Of a DNA stretch of 64,000 nucleotides, positions 32,873 to 44,202 are shown one piece after another. Under the pieces are notes generated by a model. That model was not told where the DNA came from. It ran no database searches and worked only from the letters and a program-made list of their open reading frames with translations. Numbering within the stretch: position 1 is the first letter of the stretch; every line of letters begins with the position of its first letter. This DNA comes from Spirometra erinaceieuropaei (taxonomy: Eukaryota; Platyhelminthes; Cestoda; Diphyllobothriidea; Diphyllobothriidae). The stretch covers positions 126,496 through 190,495 of the forward strand of contig CACRXP010000644.1 in NCBI GenBank assembly GCA_902702965.1, written 5' to 3'. Made by a program: the position numbers and the translations under genes.

Positions 32873-34262
32873 ATGACAAAGGGAAAATTAGGACTGTACT
32901 TGCGCTGGAGAAGTCAGTGTCGAGTGTCCAAGATTCTTACAATGGATACTGAAACAAAAGAGTTGCTGAGAATGAAAGAAGGTTGTCTAGTTCCACCCTT
33001 TCGTTGCAGTATTGAGCTGTTTGTCGAACAGTACCGAGAAAACTGTCTACCGAACAGAATTCAGGCTGAACTAGAGGCGACTCTGGACCTGATTCCTACC
33101 AATTTATGCTTGGACTGATTCACCCTCCAGAAACCAGCAAACTAACAACGCTGCAGCCTGAACCAACGAATGACTTGGGAAAGAGGCGTCAAATCAGACC
33201 GTTTCCCGGGCGCTTTCTGCAAGCTGGGTTCACACCCTCAGAGCAGATATAGGCTGCTGGGACTGGAGGCGAATGTTGGAATTCCTGGTGTGTGTCTGAG
33301 AAAAAGGGAAGAAGAGTGGTCGAAGGCTGTTAGAATTCTAACAAAAACCTTACATCACTTTTGCGGGAGAAACCTGTGAGCAGATCAGTGGGTTTCCGAA
33401 TCTCCGGTCTGGTGGTAGAACTGGTACTACCGGAGTTGGAAACGACTGTCTTCATCCACCAGTAGCCGATCTTTCGGCACCGCTACTTTGGCGACAGGGT
33501 TGTTCTTCTCAGGAAGAAAATTCTACGGAATTTCCATAATCTGTTCAACTTAACTTTCCCAGGTATATAATTCACGACGGAAGAAGAAAAGGAGCAACTG
33601 CCCTCCTTGATATCGCCGCTGAGTGAAGGCTCAAAGGTTAAATAAAGGCAACAGTTTACAGGAAGACAACGAATACCAAGCAACTCCTCAGTTTTCCAGA
33701 AACCATCTGGTAGCTTGTAAGTGAATTTGTTTGAGAATATCCTTCAAACGAGTCCAGATTCACTGCGGCAACCCAGAAGGAAAGGCTCGTGAGGCTCGGT
33801 ATCTCGGAGACCAGTTTATGCGGAATGACTATCCGAAGGTGTTTATGAGTCGATGGCTTCGTGTTCACCCTGGAGGACCACACCGGAAACAGTACCAGGG
33901 ACATGACAAGAACGTTTCAGGGGCGACCGAGCACACTGCTGTGCGACTAGGTGTCGGACGCTCCTGCAGATCCAACGCTACCATGGGCGGCATGATCATA
34001 AAATCAAAGACTGATTAAGTTCCAGTAAGCGGCCCAGTGTAATGTATCGTATGCCTTGCCTAAACTTTCCTCGAGACTACATAGGTGAGACTGAACGCAT
34101 GCTCGGATCGCGCATAGAAGTTGTGGGAAGCAATCGTTGTTGGCAGTGCAATTTCTGTAACAGCCCGCAAATGTATGCCAAGATAAAACCCCATATGTCA
34201 TTATCCACAGTCTACTGACAGTTAAGTGGGGTCCTTCTCTATACCGACGCCGAATAAACAAA
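32873..34262 (+). pseudogene. PLE relic, subfamily B (RT through endonuclease)
   Basis: Across frames the order is AVRILTKTLHHFCGRNL (just before RT motif B), GFRISGLVVELVL.ELE (motif B region), HRYFGD (decayed YVDD), ALLDIAAE, VYRKTTNTKQLLSFPE, EARYLGDQFMRNDYPKVF, KNVSGATEHTAV, SNATMGG and DYIGETERMLGSRIE (start of GIY-YIG). It ends near CGCCGAATAAAC at 34243-34254. The open frame 32873-33118 (with FVEQYRENCLP.RIQAELE) may be the N-terminal PLE region, but that is a guess. Catalytic residues are lost. Confidence 0.65.
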
Positions 34263-35885
34263 TGATTCCGGTGTTTGCTCCTTCTTCTTCCTTACTCATA
34301 ACCTGCTGCCGTAGACCGTCTGCCTGTGCACTTCCTGCCGTACATTGATCCTTTGGAGTGGGCTATAATGGTAAAACCATTAGATGGTTAGGCAAAAGAA
34401 TGAGAAGAAAAATGCCAACTAGTTGACATAAGTCGCCGAGACTGCATCCGCTTGCACGGACGGGAAGGCGAGGCCAGATTGCGCCAACAGATCCCGTGAG
34501 TCCAAAAGTACTTTCTGGAGGCTATACCCAACCCATGGCCTAGAGCCAACCGTCTGGGAGTTTTCAGGATCGTCATTCGCTGGTAGCCTTCCAGTCATCA
34601 CCCACTCATTCCCACTTTTCCGAGTCCTGCAAAAACTGTATGAATCTGAAATATATGACTAAATTTCCTCTACATATCAAACCACTTGGTATCCCTTTTT
34701 ATGCTCATACAGGCGATGGCGGGTGTGATTGTCATCCCCTTAAATGACCCTTTATTATTTAGAATTTTAAGCTACCATTGCTAATAATAATAATAAATAA
34801 TTTATAAGGTTCGTTTTGACCGAGCTGCTCTGTTTAAGTGAGGTTTCCAAAATGTACTACTGTATTCTAGGAACACCACAGAATCTAAAATCAAAAATGC
34901 CCATCTGTACTTATCGCGGACCAGTTTAAACTTTCCCCTATCTCATTACATGATCGGGCCTGAAGCTACAATGTCAAACTGGCAGTGAGTGCGCTTACAA
35001 TCGGACAATTTTTCTGGACAAATAACAGTGGACTGATACTAAATATGATTTTAGCGCCTAGCACTGCTCCAATGCTTTGCCATGATTCACGCTTTATCTG
35101 CCCACCAAACATGGTGGAAAATAAACCAGGAGTGATCCGAGAACAGAAGGCAGTTAGTCCCTTAAAGTATTCCTGCCTTTGATTGAATTTTCCTAGCAGT
35201 AAAGCTGTTTGCCAGTGTAGAAGAATATATTTTCTAAACGCACACTCCAAGTCAGCTCTTTATATTTTCCTCAAAATGTTAGCCTGCGATTTTTGATTCT
35301 GATTAAAATTATACCGAAGGAGGAAGTGGACCTCACACGAATCTGTCCATTTTGCCCGACGCTCCCGCAGTCAGTATCTTCTCTGCCGCACTGGTCATAT
35401 GGGGGGAGGTAGGGATCGCGACCGCAGTTCGGTCATCGAGTCAACGAAGACTGGTCCTCGATCAACCACGGCCAGTCTTTTGGTAAGAGGTTGACATAAG
35501 ATGCGTCCAAAGTGCAGTAGTGAGGTCTTTTCTCAAAAATCAAACATGCAGTCTGAGGGGGGATGGGGAAGGTGTTCGAAATAGGATTGACTGATAGGCC
35601 GGCAATCCACCTCGATCATCAATTGGCTCTGTCAAAAGAAAGTCAAACAAAATAGTATGCTTAATGACGTTTCCCGGAGAAAAAAGATCTCCACATCAGA
35701 ATATTATTCACTGAGTTGCCTATGTTCTTGTTAGACTTTCGTGTGACTGAGCGTGGGTCGCTCCTCTTGGAACATTCTAAAATAGGACTTTTTAATTTTT
35801 TTTCCCAGGCAAAATGCTACGGTTAGAATTTCTCCCCCCCCCCCATGTTAGGCTCCAAAGGCGACGAAAAAAATTTCCTTTTCAG
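34263..35885. other. No recognised feature
   Basis: Two opposite frames (34966-35250 minus, 34985-35182 plus) overlap and have no motif. Nothing else stands out. Confidence 0.35.
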
Positions 35886-36031
35886 ATTAGGCCTGACTCT
35901 CTCCTTCTTCCTTCTACTCCTGAGCCTTCAAATTCTCCTTTATCGAAATTTGGAAAAATCGTGAACAGTTCGTTGCCTAAAGAACCGCGGTGGTTTCCAC
36001 TTACGTCAGCCAAATGCCATAATTATTACGA
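35886..36031 (+). CDS. Candidate host exon, internal, function unknown
   Basis: The acceptor TTTCCTTTTCAG ends at 35885 and the donor GTGAGT starts at 36032. Between them 48 codons are open (IRPDSLLLPSTPEPSNSPLS ... EPRWFPLTSAKCHNYY), rich in Ser and Pro, leaving two bases for the next codon. The exon at 37671 starts with one base before its open frame, so the phases are compatible. No domain is recognised. The call rests on splice signals and the open frame only. Confidence 0.4.
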
Positions 36032-36984
36032 GTGAGTCAAACTTTTCGCCAATTCACTTATTACCGTCAGCAAGTGTCTTCTGTCCAGTGTCGGTGACTG
36101 CGGTTTGTACGTGTTTTCGAAAGACACGCAATCTGTTGAACCCGATGATGGCATGTCATTTTGCCTGAGTTCTAATTTGTCAACTTCGCAATTATTCTAG
36201 CTCATCTGAGCAACCTGGCCTCCAATGAAAGGCCTTATGTTTTGGGAACGGTCGGAATCCATCCATTGCTAACGAAGTCAAAAAATGTCGTTCTGAAAGT
36301 TTTCAGTTCAGTTGCTCGTTTATCGGCCCTACTGAGGCTAACTGCATAAACTGCCCCTCGTTTTCTCGCCTCTCTCCCTAAAACTTGCATACAGGATCAG
36401 GAAAAGTTCCATGAGTGTTGTTTCGGGTATACTCTGCTCTGCAGACTTTAACTAAGCGTCGTCACGCGTATCCATTTTTAGAACTTCTTCGACAGGCATA
36501 CTTAAGAAGGTATCCGAATGCATCTTCATCGGCCTCACTTTATCTTAGCTAGAAAATCAATTTTCTTCCCAAACCCTATTTGTCCAAGCTGACGGTCATG
36601 AATCTACCATTTTTCCCAAAAACCTAGAAGTACTTTAGTATGTCGGCCTATGCTCTCATATATTTCGCTTCCGTCAAGACTTTGCAGATGGTTATCCTGC
36701 TAAAATGATATTAATCTTCAGAATTTGAAGGAAGGGCTTTAATCGTGCCCTACCATTATCGCCAAAAACTGTTTTCTTCTTCATAGCCATGAATAATTTC
36801 AGAATGTTTTTAGGCGGAGGACCTTGCTTTTTGTCATTATTCCCGCTGAGGTTCCATCCTTCTGATACCTTGCTGATAGGTTACCTTCAGCACTCTCATG
36901 GTTCTTCGTGTCGGTTCCCTTTCTAACCAGTTGTAAACTGTAGCTTTTTAATTTCTGGGGTAAGTCAGTCTGTCGGAGACTCAG

Positions 36985-37225
36985 ACTGAAATTTGATAGG
37001 AATATTTGGACCGAAGTCCATCAGCCACAGCGTAGTATTCATACACTACCAAGAGGCATACGGTATTATACGCATAGTTTGCACGATATGTCACACTTGA
37101 CAGAGGAGGTATTATCTGGAAGCCAAAACACGTGTTTCGCTGATATTCTGTCGCTGCGTTATACAGCTGGGAGGGGTTCGGGTTTGTAAACTTTATTGCA
37201 TTCGACGCGTGTTTTCCTACCAAGC
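36985..37225 (-). repeat. Dispersed repeat R2, copy 1
   Basis: It shares, in order, TTGATA.GAATATTTGG, CCATCAGC, CACGTGTTTCGC (CTCGTGTTTCGC in copy 2), GTCGCTGC and GGGAGGGGTTCGG with 56665-56900. Minus frames are open in both copies but are not alike beyond short pieces. The repeat type is unknown. Confidence 0.6.
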
Positions 37226-37670
37226 CATCCGGTTATTTGCTAATGTCTACACTCTTCCACTTGCCTTTTTCTGTCCCCCGATCATTCTTTCCTTCTCAGT
37301 AAGTGTGTTCCCATTTTGAGACAGATCGCTCAGGCGTTTCGACTGAGACCCCCCCATACCAAAATTCTTTGGCATTCTTCTCAATTATATATTATCTTTC
37401 CGGTAGCTGAGTGTTACTCTGTCCTCAAATTTCGCATCCCTCCCTTTCGTATAAAAATTCATTTTAATGAATTGTTTATTACATCTGGCGTTTACCCTCC
37501 TATTGCGCCCCCTAGCCTTTAATCTAGCGACCTATAGATGCCTACATCCTTCTTCTGATTGTTTATGGTTCTCCTGTTAGTTTCCTGCCCTGTTTTAAAA
37601 AATTTGTCCTTTTTATGATGCGTCCTTAGAGTGCTTTCTTCTGCTGCCGGCATTTCTTATGCTCTTCTAG

Positions 37671-37935
37671 TCGACAAGTTAAAAAACTTAATTTCACAAC
37701 GGTTGAGCAGCTTGCTGATCGGATTCCGGATGATATTGTTCATTCCCTGCATTCTGACTTAATTGCTGCGAAGTCTTTCCGTCCCATACGCGGTGGCTTT
37801 CGACAAATCCCATATCGTGCATCGGCATATCAACGTCCCATATTACCCGTTCCGGCACGATATCCTACGTTCAAAGAACTTGAAATTCACAAAAGTGAAA
37901 ACCCAACTGCTCCCAGAATGGTTATACAGTCTCAG
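37671..37935 (+). CDS. Candidate host exon, internal, function unknown
   Basis: A pyrimidine-rich tract and TTCTTATGCTCTTCTAG precede it, and GTATAT follows at 37936. The frame is open throughout (RQVKKLNFTTVEQLADRIPD, IVHSLHSDLIAAKSFRPI, RGGFRQIPYRASAYQRP, PARYPTFKELEIHKSENP). The amino-acid make-up looks like real protein. The exon ends on a codon boundary. A diverged repeat of its first part lies at 38113-38233 behind a similar acceptor. No family is recognised. Confidence 0.45.
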
Positions 37936-38112
37936 GTATATCCATCTACTTTCTCGTCATCTATCTATTTGTATTCTGACCACAGTGAATGGAGGACGGT
38001 TTTGCTAGGGATTTTGGAATGTCACTTTCAAGATAAAGCGTTCTTCACCCTCTCTCTCCCTCTCGCTCTTCTCCTACTGGTGATTCTTATTTATTTCTGT
38101 TCCATACTACAG

Positions 38113-38233
38113 TACGACGAACTCTTACGATGGTCAAGCGGATCGCTGATGTTGGTGCGAAGTCCCTCCATCCAATCCGGCGTGGATTCCGTCGTACCAC
38201 CCGCCATACATCGGCTTTCGACTCCTGGCATTT
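38113..38233 (+). pseudogene. Duplicated copy of the 37671 exon, apparently decayed
   Basis: It lies behind a strong pyrimidine tract (CTCTCTCTCCCTCTCGCTCTTC) and TTCCATACTACAG. It reads in one frame RRTLTMVKRIADVGAKSLHP then IRRGFRRTTRHTSAFDSWHL, parallel to TTVEQLADR ... AAKSFRPIRGGFRQIPYRAS of the first copy. Relative to it, one base is extra at the exon start and about 12 are missing, so phase is not preserved. It could be an alternative exon or a dead duplicate. Confidence 0.4.
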
Positions 38234-38235
38234 AA

Positions 38236-38597
38236 TATGACCTAAATACAGAGGCCGAGATTTGACATTTCGCCCTGACAATCATACATTTTTATTGTTG
38301 CCACTGGTTTTACCTGAATTTTTGTTGTTTTGGTCGTGTGGGGACTGAAAAATGACTTCCCAGATAATTCCGAGACCTGTGGGCGACAGCCACCACTACA
38401 AGGCCCGGTGTCTTTGTTCAACACCCCGCCGCGCCAAGGCCATCCGCCTCTCCAGCAAACGGTTACATGCCAGTTGTCCTTTCTATTGTCTGACTAATTG
38501 TAACATTCGCTCACACGCCCATTCAGACAGCCACAGCCATCCGTGCCCCACCCCAACCCGCCAGGCCTTGGCTACTGCAATACTGTGCCTTGACAGA
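38236..38597. other. No recognised feature
   Basis: Open frames without motifs; His/Ser-rich low-complexity reading near 38510-38560. Confidence 0.35.
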
Positions 38598-38812
38598 TAG
38601 GGGCACTTGCAGATTGCGTTACGGGACACACATGTCCCGTTGTGCCTCGGGGCTGAATCTTGAGCTCCGCCCGCAGCCGTTCAGCGGCTAGTATTATGGA
38701 CAGAATGACATGGGCGACAAAGACTAGGAAGACCGGAATGGCCATTGCTGGCTTATTAGCCGTCATCAACCAGCCGTGCCCAACCGGTGGCCACTGGCGC
38801 CAGATACAGCAA
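38598..38812 (-). repeat. SINE family 1 body plus palindromic module
   Basis: On the minus strand: GGCACGGCTGGTTGATGACGGC, TAATAAGCCAGCAATGGCCATTCC, GTCTTCCTAGTCTTTGTCG, then a tail and a partial palindrome (38598-38675) related to 15312-15394. The tRNA-like head is missing or unrecognisable. Confidence 0.65.
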
Positions 38813-39075
38813 CTCTGAGTTCTGTATACAATAACCCCCCCCCAACTCCCAATCTAGAATCTTCACTCTTCTGTTGCTAACCTAAATTTGACCTCATGAT
38901 TGTGGCCTCACGGCGAACCCATCACTGGAGACGCTGTAGACCTTTGCTTCAAAATAAACTGCCGCTTCTTGTAGCGTTCCAGCATCGAATGCCTCATTCT
39001 GTTGTTTACTGGGGGCTTTGAGAAGCACAACTCAATGTATTTTCCGATGGGGTAATATTCACAAAATATATTCCG

Positions 39076-39215
39076 CTCCCGGTGGGGCCTATTAGCTCGG
39101 GTGACTAGAGCGCTGGCTGTACTCTTTAGCCTTCCCCTTGTAATGGTGGGTTTAAATCCAACTGAGGTCGCGGAGTTTCTAGAAATTGGGCCAAAATAAA
39201 TTATTCAAAATCTTC
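39076..39215 (+). repeat. tRNA-derived SINE, family 2, copy 1
   Basis: GCTCCCGGTGGGGCCTATTAGCTCGGGTGACTAGAGCG gives an A-box-like start, GGTGGGTTTAAATCCAACTG a B-box-like segment, then GAGGTCGCGGAGTTTC and TTGGGCCAAAATAAATTATT. The same order recurs at 39385 and 45600. Confidence 0.6.
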
Positions 39216-39384
39216 CAAAAGTACACATATTGATAAATGTGAGCCTGGCGGTCACCTGGTGAATTCTAGGCCGATTACCTAGGAAATCCTGCTTGGACAG
39301 TCAGCCTACTGTAACATATTTGGTGGATTCTAGACGTTACGGTGGGCTGAGTGGGTAATTTGGCTCAAATGTCATCGAATTCAC

Positions 39385-39515
39385 AGCTCCCGGTGCGCTT
39401 TCATAGGTCGGGGGGCTAGAGAATTGGATGTACTCAGGCCTTCCCATTGCCGTCATGGATTCGAATCTCACCGAAATCACTGAATTTTTCATAGCTGGGC
39501 CAAAATAAATGCGCA
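39385..39515 (+). repeat. tRNA-derived SINE, family 2, copy 2
   Basis: GCTCCCGGTGCGCTTTCATAGGTCGGGGGGCTAGAG, then TGGATTCGAATCTCACCGAA (B-box-like) and GCTGGGCCAAAATAAATGCG. It is diverged from copy 1 but keeps the order and spacing. Confidence 0.6.
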
Positions 39516-40145
39516 GAAATACCTGGACCCTCTTCAGTACGTCGACTCACACCATGATATGAGGTATTTTGTTACTTTGAACAAAAGCCCATAAACATAT
39601 ACTGGTTACCTATGGACATAAGGGTTGGTGGGTTGTCTAAAGTAGCCAGTAATGGTTCTTTCCACCCGGTGAAGCTCTTGGGCAGTGAGTAGAAAGACTC
39701 TGTGGTCGCGATTAAATCGTTCGTGAGGGTGCGTGCAGTTATAAATACCTGTTTAAACAGGGAGACACTGGAGTATTGTAATTTTGACGACTGGGAGGAA
39801 AAACGGGTGGTGTGAGCAGGCCCCAGCTGCACAGCGAACAGGTGCGACCGACCCAGGACTGAAGTTGCGAACAGACGCGGAGGGATGAAAGAGTTGGTTG
39901 GGAGACTTGCGTCTAACGGGTTTTGCAGTCGTCAGATCCGTCCTCACGAGGGGGCCACAGAACCCAAGGGGAGGGAGTCGGGGTTTTTCGCCCCTCGATG
40001 AGTCGAGTGGTGTGGGGTGGCCTCGCGCAGCCTCACGCGTTTAAGTGCTTTTATTGCTGTAATGACACATTTGACAGGAATTATGGCCGTTTGTGTGGAA
40101 GTGCACAGAGAAGCGTCCAATCAGTGTGATATGGGACGTCACACA

Positions 40146-40736
40146 GATTGCACACAGACCGGAGGCAACCATCAGGCGTCAGGTAATGAAGCCGAAAGAC
40201 CCGCTGCCACGGTTAGAAACGTCTGGCGTCGTTTATCGGATCTGGTGCAGTTGCGGATATAGCAACTACGCCGGAGAAACCGGAAGACAACTCCGAACGT
40301 GAATAGCCGAGCACGCTGCAGCGGTGTGGAGAAATGACGCCAGCTCTCAAGTTGCGGCTCATTCGACGGGTTACGGCCACACATTCAAATTCGACGAGGC
40401 CGAAACTCTCGCAAGAGGTGACAACCGCGTGAGTCGGGAGTTGTTTGAGTCATGGTTTACTGGCCCCTAGTCCATTAACAAGTGCAATGAACTTCCCTTT
40501 CCATACTCGGTGCTGAGACTTCGTCTAGGCGGAGTAATTAGCCGCGCTGGGAGAGCACAGGTGAACACTTTTCCCAACACGAGGGTCGGTGCGTCAGATG
40601 GTCGAGAAATCATCACACCAACATCCAACGTATTTGATGAGATTGCGGCAATGAACGACGCAAATGTCGACCATCAAACAGTCATTACACCACGTGCAAC
40701 GATCTCTGATCAAGGGGAGAGCCGTAAACATTCATA
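40146..40736 (+). pseudogene. PLE GIY-YIG endonuclease with stop codons
   Basis: VVYRIWCSCGYSNYAGETGR, a stop where an R is expected after LRT, then IAEHAAAVWRNDASSQVAAH, FKFDEAETLARGDNRVSREL, ESWFTGP followed by a stop, and SINKCNELPFPYSVLRLRLG. The C-terminal tail continues to a stop at 40735-40737. Two internal stops make it inactive. Confidence 0.8.
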
Positions 40737-40805
40737 GGTATGCGGTAGCATGACGACTGCATCCTATAAATACTGCAGCCCCTTATGCATGTACCACCCG
40801 TATCT

Positions 40806-40862
40806 GCTTTCGTTTCTGATGATGGGATCGAACAGAAATCCGAAATGTCAGGCTAATGAAGC
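40806..40862 (+). ncRNA. Hammerhead-like ribozyme motif, PLE subfamily A
   Basis: GCUUU..GUUU, CUGAUGA (intact core, 40816-40822), a weakened stem II (GGGAUC/AAAUCC), GAAA, UGUC, AGGC..GAAGC. Stem I has two helices separated by an internal loop. The core is intact but stem II has mispairs. Confidence 0.55.
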
Positions 40863-41224
40863 TTTTGTCCCAGCAATCGTGTCTCCTTCTCCAATGGGAC
40901 GCATAGTAGTACGCAGTGAGGTTCGTCAATACCGTGATGTTTTCCAGCTTAGTGTCGAAGTCGGGTTGCCGAGACATCCCGATAAGGTCAGATTAAGACC
41001 CGCATATTTGTTGGCAGGGGAAAACGTATTGGAAGGAGAAGAGTTCAGTCAGATATGCTTAACGACACACTTTCCGCCCGCAGGGCTTTCTGATAGTTCA
41101 ACTGTCGATGTAGATTATGTCCATCGGGTGCCCTACAGGGGGGATGGGCGCAGGGAGGGTTACTTGCGAGTGAATCATTTTATAGTGACACGATAAAGCT
41201 TGTGATTAAATAATCAAGTGTGTT

Positions 41225-41665
41225 CTGCAGTATGTGCGTTGGGCCAACACGGGAGCTAGATCGGATTCTGGCAACCGTTATCGGGAATGCGCACCCATAA
41301 AAAATGCCAACATTTGGGGCGTGATGGCAGGCCCATTTGCAGGCTCACGCCGCAAGCCCATTCCCCCATTTTTATTGCAGGATAAAATCTTAGTCATGTG
41401 TTTGTTGTGGGCCGGGGGGTGTGGTGGCTCGTCTAGGCGCTGGTTTTCGCCGCGTCAGCCATCTGCGGCCGCCCCCACCTCCGGTCTTTTTTTACTTGGT
41501 CATGACACTGGGCCCAGTTGGGGGAGGGGGAAGGAGTGTGGTATATGCTGCTCAAGTCTTCTATCACCACAAACTAGTCGACCGCAATTTACAGTCGCTG
41601 CTCTCACCCTGTTGTGGAGCACACGGAGTACATCGTCGAAATCAACGGTCTAACTGTCGTGTTCT
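41225..41665 (+). repeat. Dispersed repeat R1, full copy
   Basis: It starts GTGCGTTGGGCCAACACGGG and ends GAGCACACGGAGTACATCGTC...CAACGGTCTAACTGTCG. A 139-codon frame begins MRWANTGARSDSG, as in the copy at 16744-17187, but then diverges. Confidence 0.7.
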
Positions 41666-41699
41666 GCGGTGGCTATAACGTCATTAATGGTCCTTTATA

Positions 41700-42125
41700 A
41701 ATATCGGGTTAAGTGATCTTTCCCTGAAGGTACCGACATGCATAGATACAAGGGAACGTAGCGTGGACATTTGAGTACCAAAAACGCCAGCACTTATCTG
41801 ACCGTTGAAGTCTGAAAAAGAGCGCATACGCGGAATTATCTATAAGATTCTGTCGAAGATGCCTCTTAACACTTTTCTGAATTATCCTACGGCGCCTATG
41901 ACATTTTTAGAAGAATCGTGGTATAAAAAATAGTTATTTTGCATGTAAGGAGGTCTGAATCCTAGTAAGCTCAGCAGATACTCGAACTCTGTCTAGCTGC
42001 AAATTTATACTGCACGATAACTGCCACACTAGTTGACAGTTCTACGCAATTAGGAGCTACGCAGTTAAAGTGGGAGAGGACTTAAGTGGGACATGGGAAT
42101 TTCGTCAGGGGGTTCGTATGAAGTC
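41700..42125. other. No recognised feature
   Basis: No motif, repeat or long frame was seen. Confidence 0.35.
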
Positions 42126-42129
42126 ACTC

Positions 42130-42440
42130 AAAGCTAACATAGTTCCTCTTGCTGTGCTTGCAAAAGGTATGAATCGGTAACAATAGGATGTAGGACCCGC
42201 AAGTGGAATTTCCTTCCATTCCTGACAGCGTACGATAAGACTTTCGGCAGAAATTTGTCTATTTTCTGTGTCTTCTTGCGCTTCGTCCTGTGTGTTGCTG
42301 CACCGGTAAAATCCTCCCTACCACCATTCAACGTATGACACGGTCCACAGGCTATCTCAAATAAGTTTTGGGTCCTACACCCTATCGTTGCCGTATGAAT
42401 CGTATAGGCATGTGAAATCACTCTCACACCAGACCGGACA
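42130..42440. mobile_element. Possible MITE with inverted arms
   Basis: GGTATGAATCGGTAACAATAGGATGTAGGACCC (42167-42199) pairs with the segment at 42373-42405 (GGGTCCTACACCCTATCGTTGCCGTATGAATCG), with weaker pairing on either side. A 106-codon minus frame crosses the whole unit and has no motif. Confidence 0.5.
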
Positions 42441-44195
42441 CAAAGGTGGCTCAAAACTCCTGGCTACCATATTGTTTTCTCGTTTTGTTTAAATCGGATC
42501 GAATCGCCCGTGAATATCACAAGTTTTTCAATGACAAGGTCCAAAACCGTAGTCCAAACACATGATTGGAACCTAATCCGGAAATATTTTTTTCCCAATA
42601 TTCTGTAACTGAACGATTCAACTGTGAGGAGTTCGGCTTATCCTAGGGTTAACCTTACTGCCTATGCAGTTTCTGATATACACCTCACACATAATAATGA
42701 ATGCAGAACATCGGCAAAAAGTGACGACCAGTAAATACAACATAGATATTGAGTTGGGTGAGGATACTAGTGTGTATACTCGAATTAAAAGCTTTGGGGT
42801 CACCGGAATGATCTATTGAAGGAAATAGGCATGGGCCAAACCCTTTTTAAGTGAATCACACAATCACTGAAAGTGCGTGGAACCCACCTAGAATTTCAAG
42901 TATTAAGGATAATGGAAACACAACCAAAGGAGGCCCAGATTTCGCGCCAATATTGCTAAAAGACACTGACCAAACCGGGTCATTTAACTGTGACTCACTC
43001 CGACCGCTTAAGCTATCGAAACTCAGACTCCGTTTTTTATAAGAGAGGTTTAGCCTGTCCTAGGGTATTGCCTTCGCATGCCCAATCACCAGATTTGACG
43101 ACCGAGTTTCACCAACATTCTGAAAGTCAACGTAAGCAACTGCCGAACCACCTTCTGCTTATTTGGATTAGTTAGGCAGCTATCTTTGGTCCAGTAGTTG
43201 TCTACTGAACGCTAATCAGACATGAAGAATCGCGATGACGGACAACCGGCCACTTGGAATATTATCTGGAAGACTGACAAGAGGAAAACTCCCGAAACTG
43301 ATACTGATACTATCTCTTCCCACAGTCCCTCCCCACCGACTTGTTTATTCGCGGATGCAGGCTTCCGTGCTCCCAGTCAGGACTGGAAGTTAACTTTTCA
43401 ACCCAAGGCCTGACTAACCGACAGGTTTGCGCTTCAGTCAACGTAGTTCGCGGGGGCTGATTGAGGAGGGAGCATCTCTTGCGTATCCTTCTGCCTCCTC
43501 GCCTGCTCCCCTCGTCCGTAAAATGAAGCAGCAGGCTGAGTCATCATCATCAGCTTTTCTGTACACTGCCGGTGAAAGTCGGTGTGAATTTCACAGCAAT
43601 GGACTGGAAGCTCTGGTTCACAAGCTGGGCGAACTGACTGGCAGCCCATTAATCATAATGTGTAGGTAGTTTCAAGGGTATGCATTTTCACATTCATTGA
43701 AAATGCTCACACCTCCTGGGAGCGTTGCAAGCAGGAGTTTAGAGTTAGCATGATGCGACCTTTGATACTAGCGTTCGGTGAAACCAGTCCAGGCAGAAAG
43801 GGTCAGCTTCTGTGCGCAGTCTTCAAAATAAACCGGATCACTGCGGAGATGGCGATAGCAAGTAAATGCCTAAAGCCAAAATTATGTAGGCGTTTGCATT
43901 TCAAATAATGGTGGGAGAACGATAGATTTTTATGTTCCGCTTTTGTAAGCATGGATGCAACGTATCTTCAACAACCGATTCTCTCCTCCGTATGCGTGTG
44001 CATTGATGACTCCAGAAGTTATGCTAAGAAGTAACGCCGGCTCGGTCCGACCAAAAGACTCGATGTTTCAGGGAGGTATTTTCAGCAGGGTAAAAAATGA
44101 GTCCAAGTTTTTAATTCCTTCAGCTTTTGAGTTTTTTATTTTGATTTAGTCCTACACTGTACTTCCTATTTACTTGCCTTGCCATTAGGCAGAAT
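42441..44195. other. No recognised feature
   Basis: Frames up to 80 codons occur, none with a domain signature. Confidence 0.35.
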
Positions 44196-44202
44196 AACTT
44201 CG

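Larger units (their letters stand above)
40139..40893 (+). mobile_element. PLE copy (subfamily A), 755 bp, 8-bp target-site duplication
   Basis: ATGGGACG occurs at 40131-40138 and 40894-40901, exactly at the element borders. The copy starts in the linker between reverse transcriptase and endonuclease (HRPEATIRRQVMKPKDPLP) and runs to the 3' tail (TTTTGTCCCAGCAATCGTGTCTCC). It resembles 51783-53443 closely in the C-terminal region. Confidence 0.9.
40083..41196 (+). pseudogene. Open reading frame of unknown function split by a PLE
   Basis: An ATG-led frame (MAVCVEVHREASNQCDMGR, 40083-40138) stops making sense where the PLE begins. After the PLE the frame resumes from the duplicated ATGGGACG (40894-40901) and stays open for about 98 codons (VRQYRDVFQLSVEVGLP, LAGENVLEGEEFSQICLTTH, VDVDYVHRVPYRGDGRREG) to a stop at 41194. 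Both duplicated halves read Met-Gly-Arg, so removing the PLE and one repeat gives about 117 continuous codons. A possible acceptor (TTTGACAG) ends at 40078, so it could be a terminal exon. No family is recognised. If it is a host exon, this allele is interrupted; it could also be a decayed duplicate or another repeat. Confidence 0.5.
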
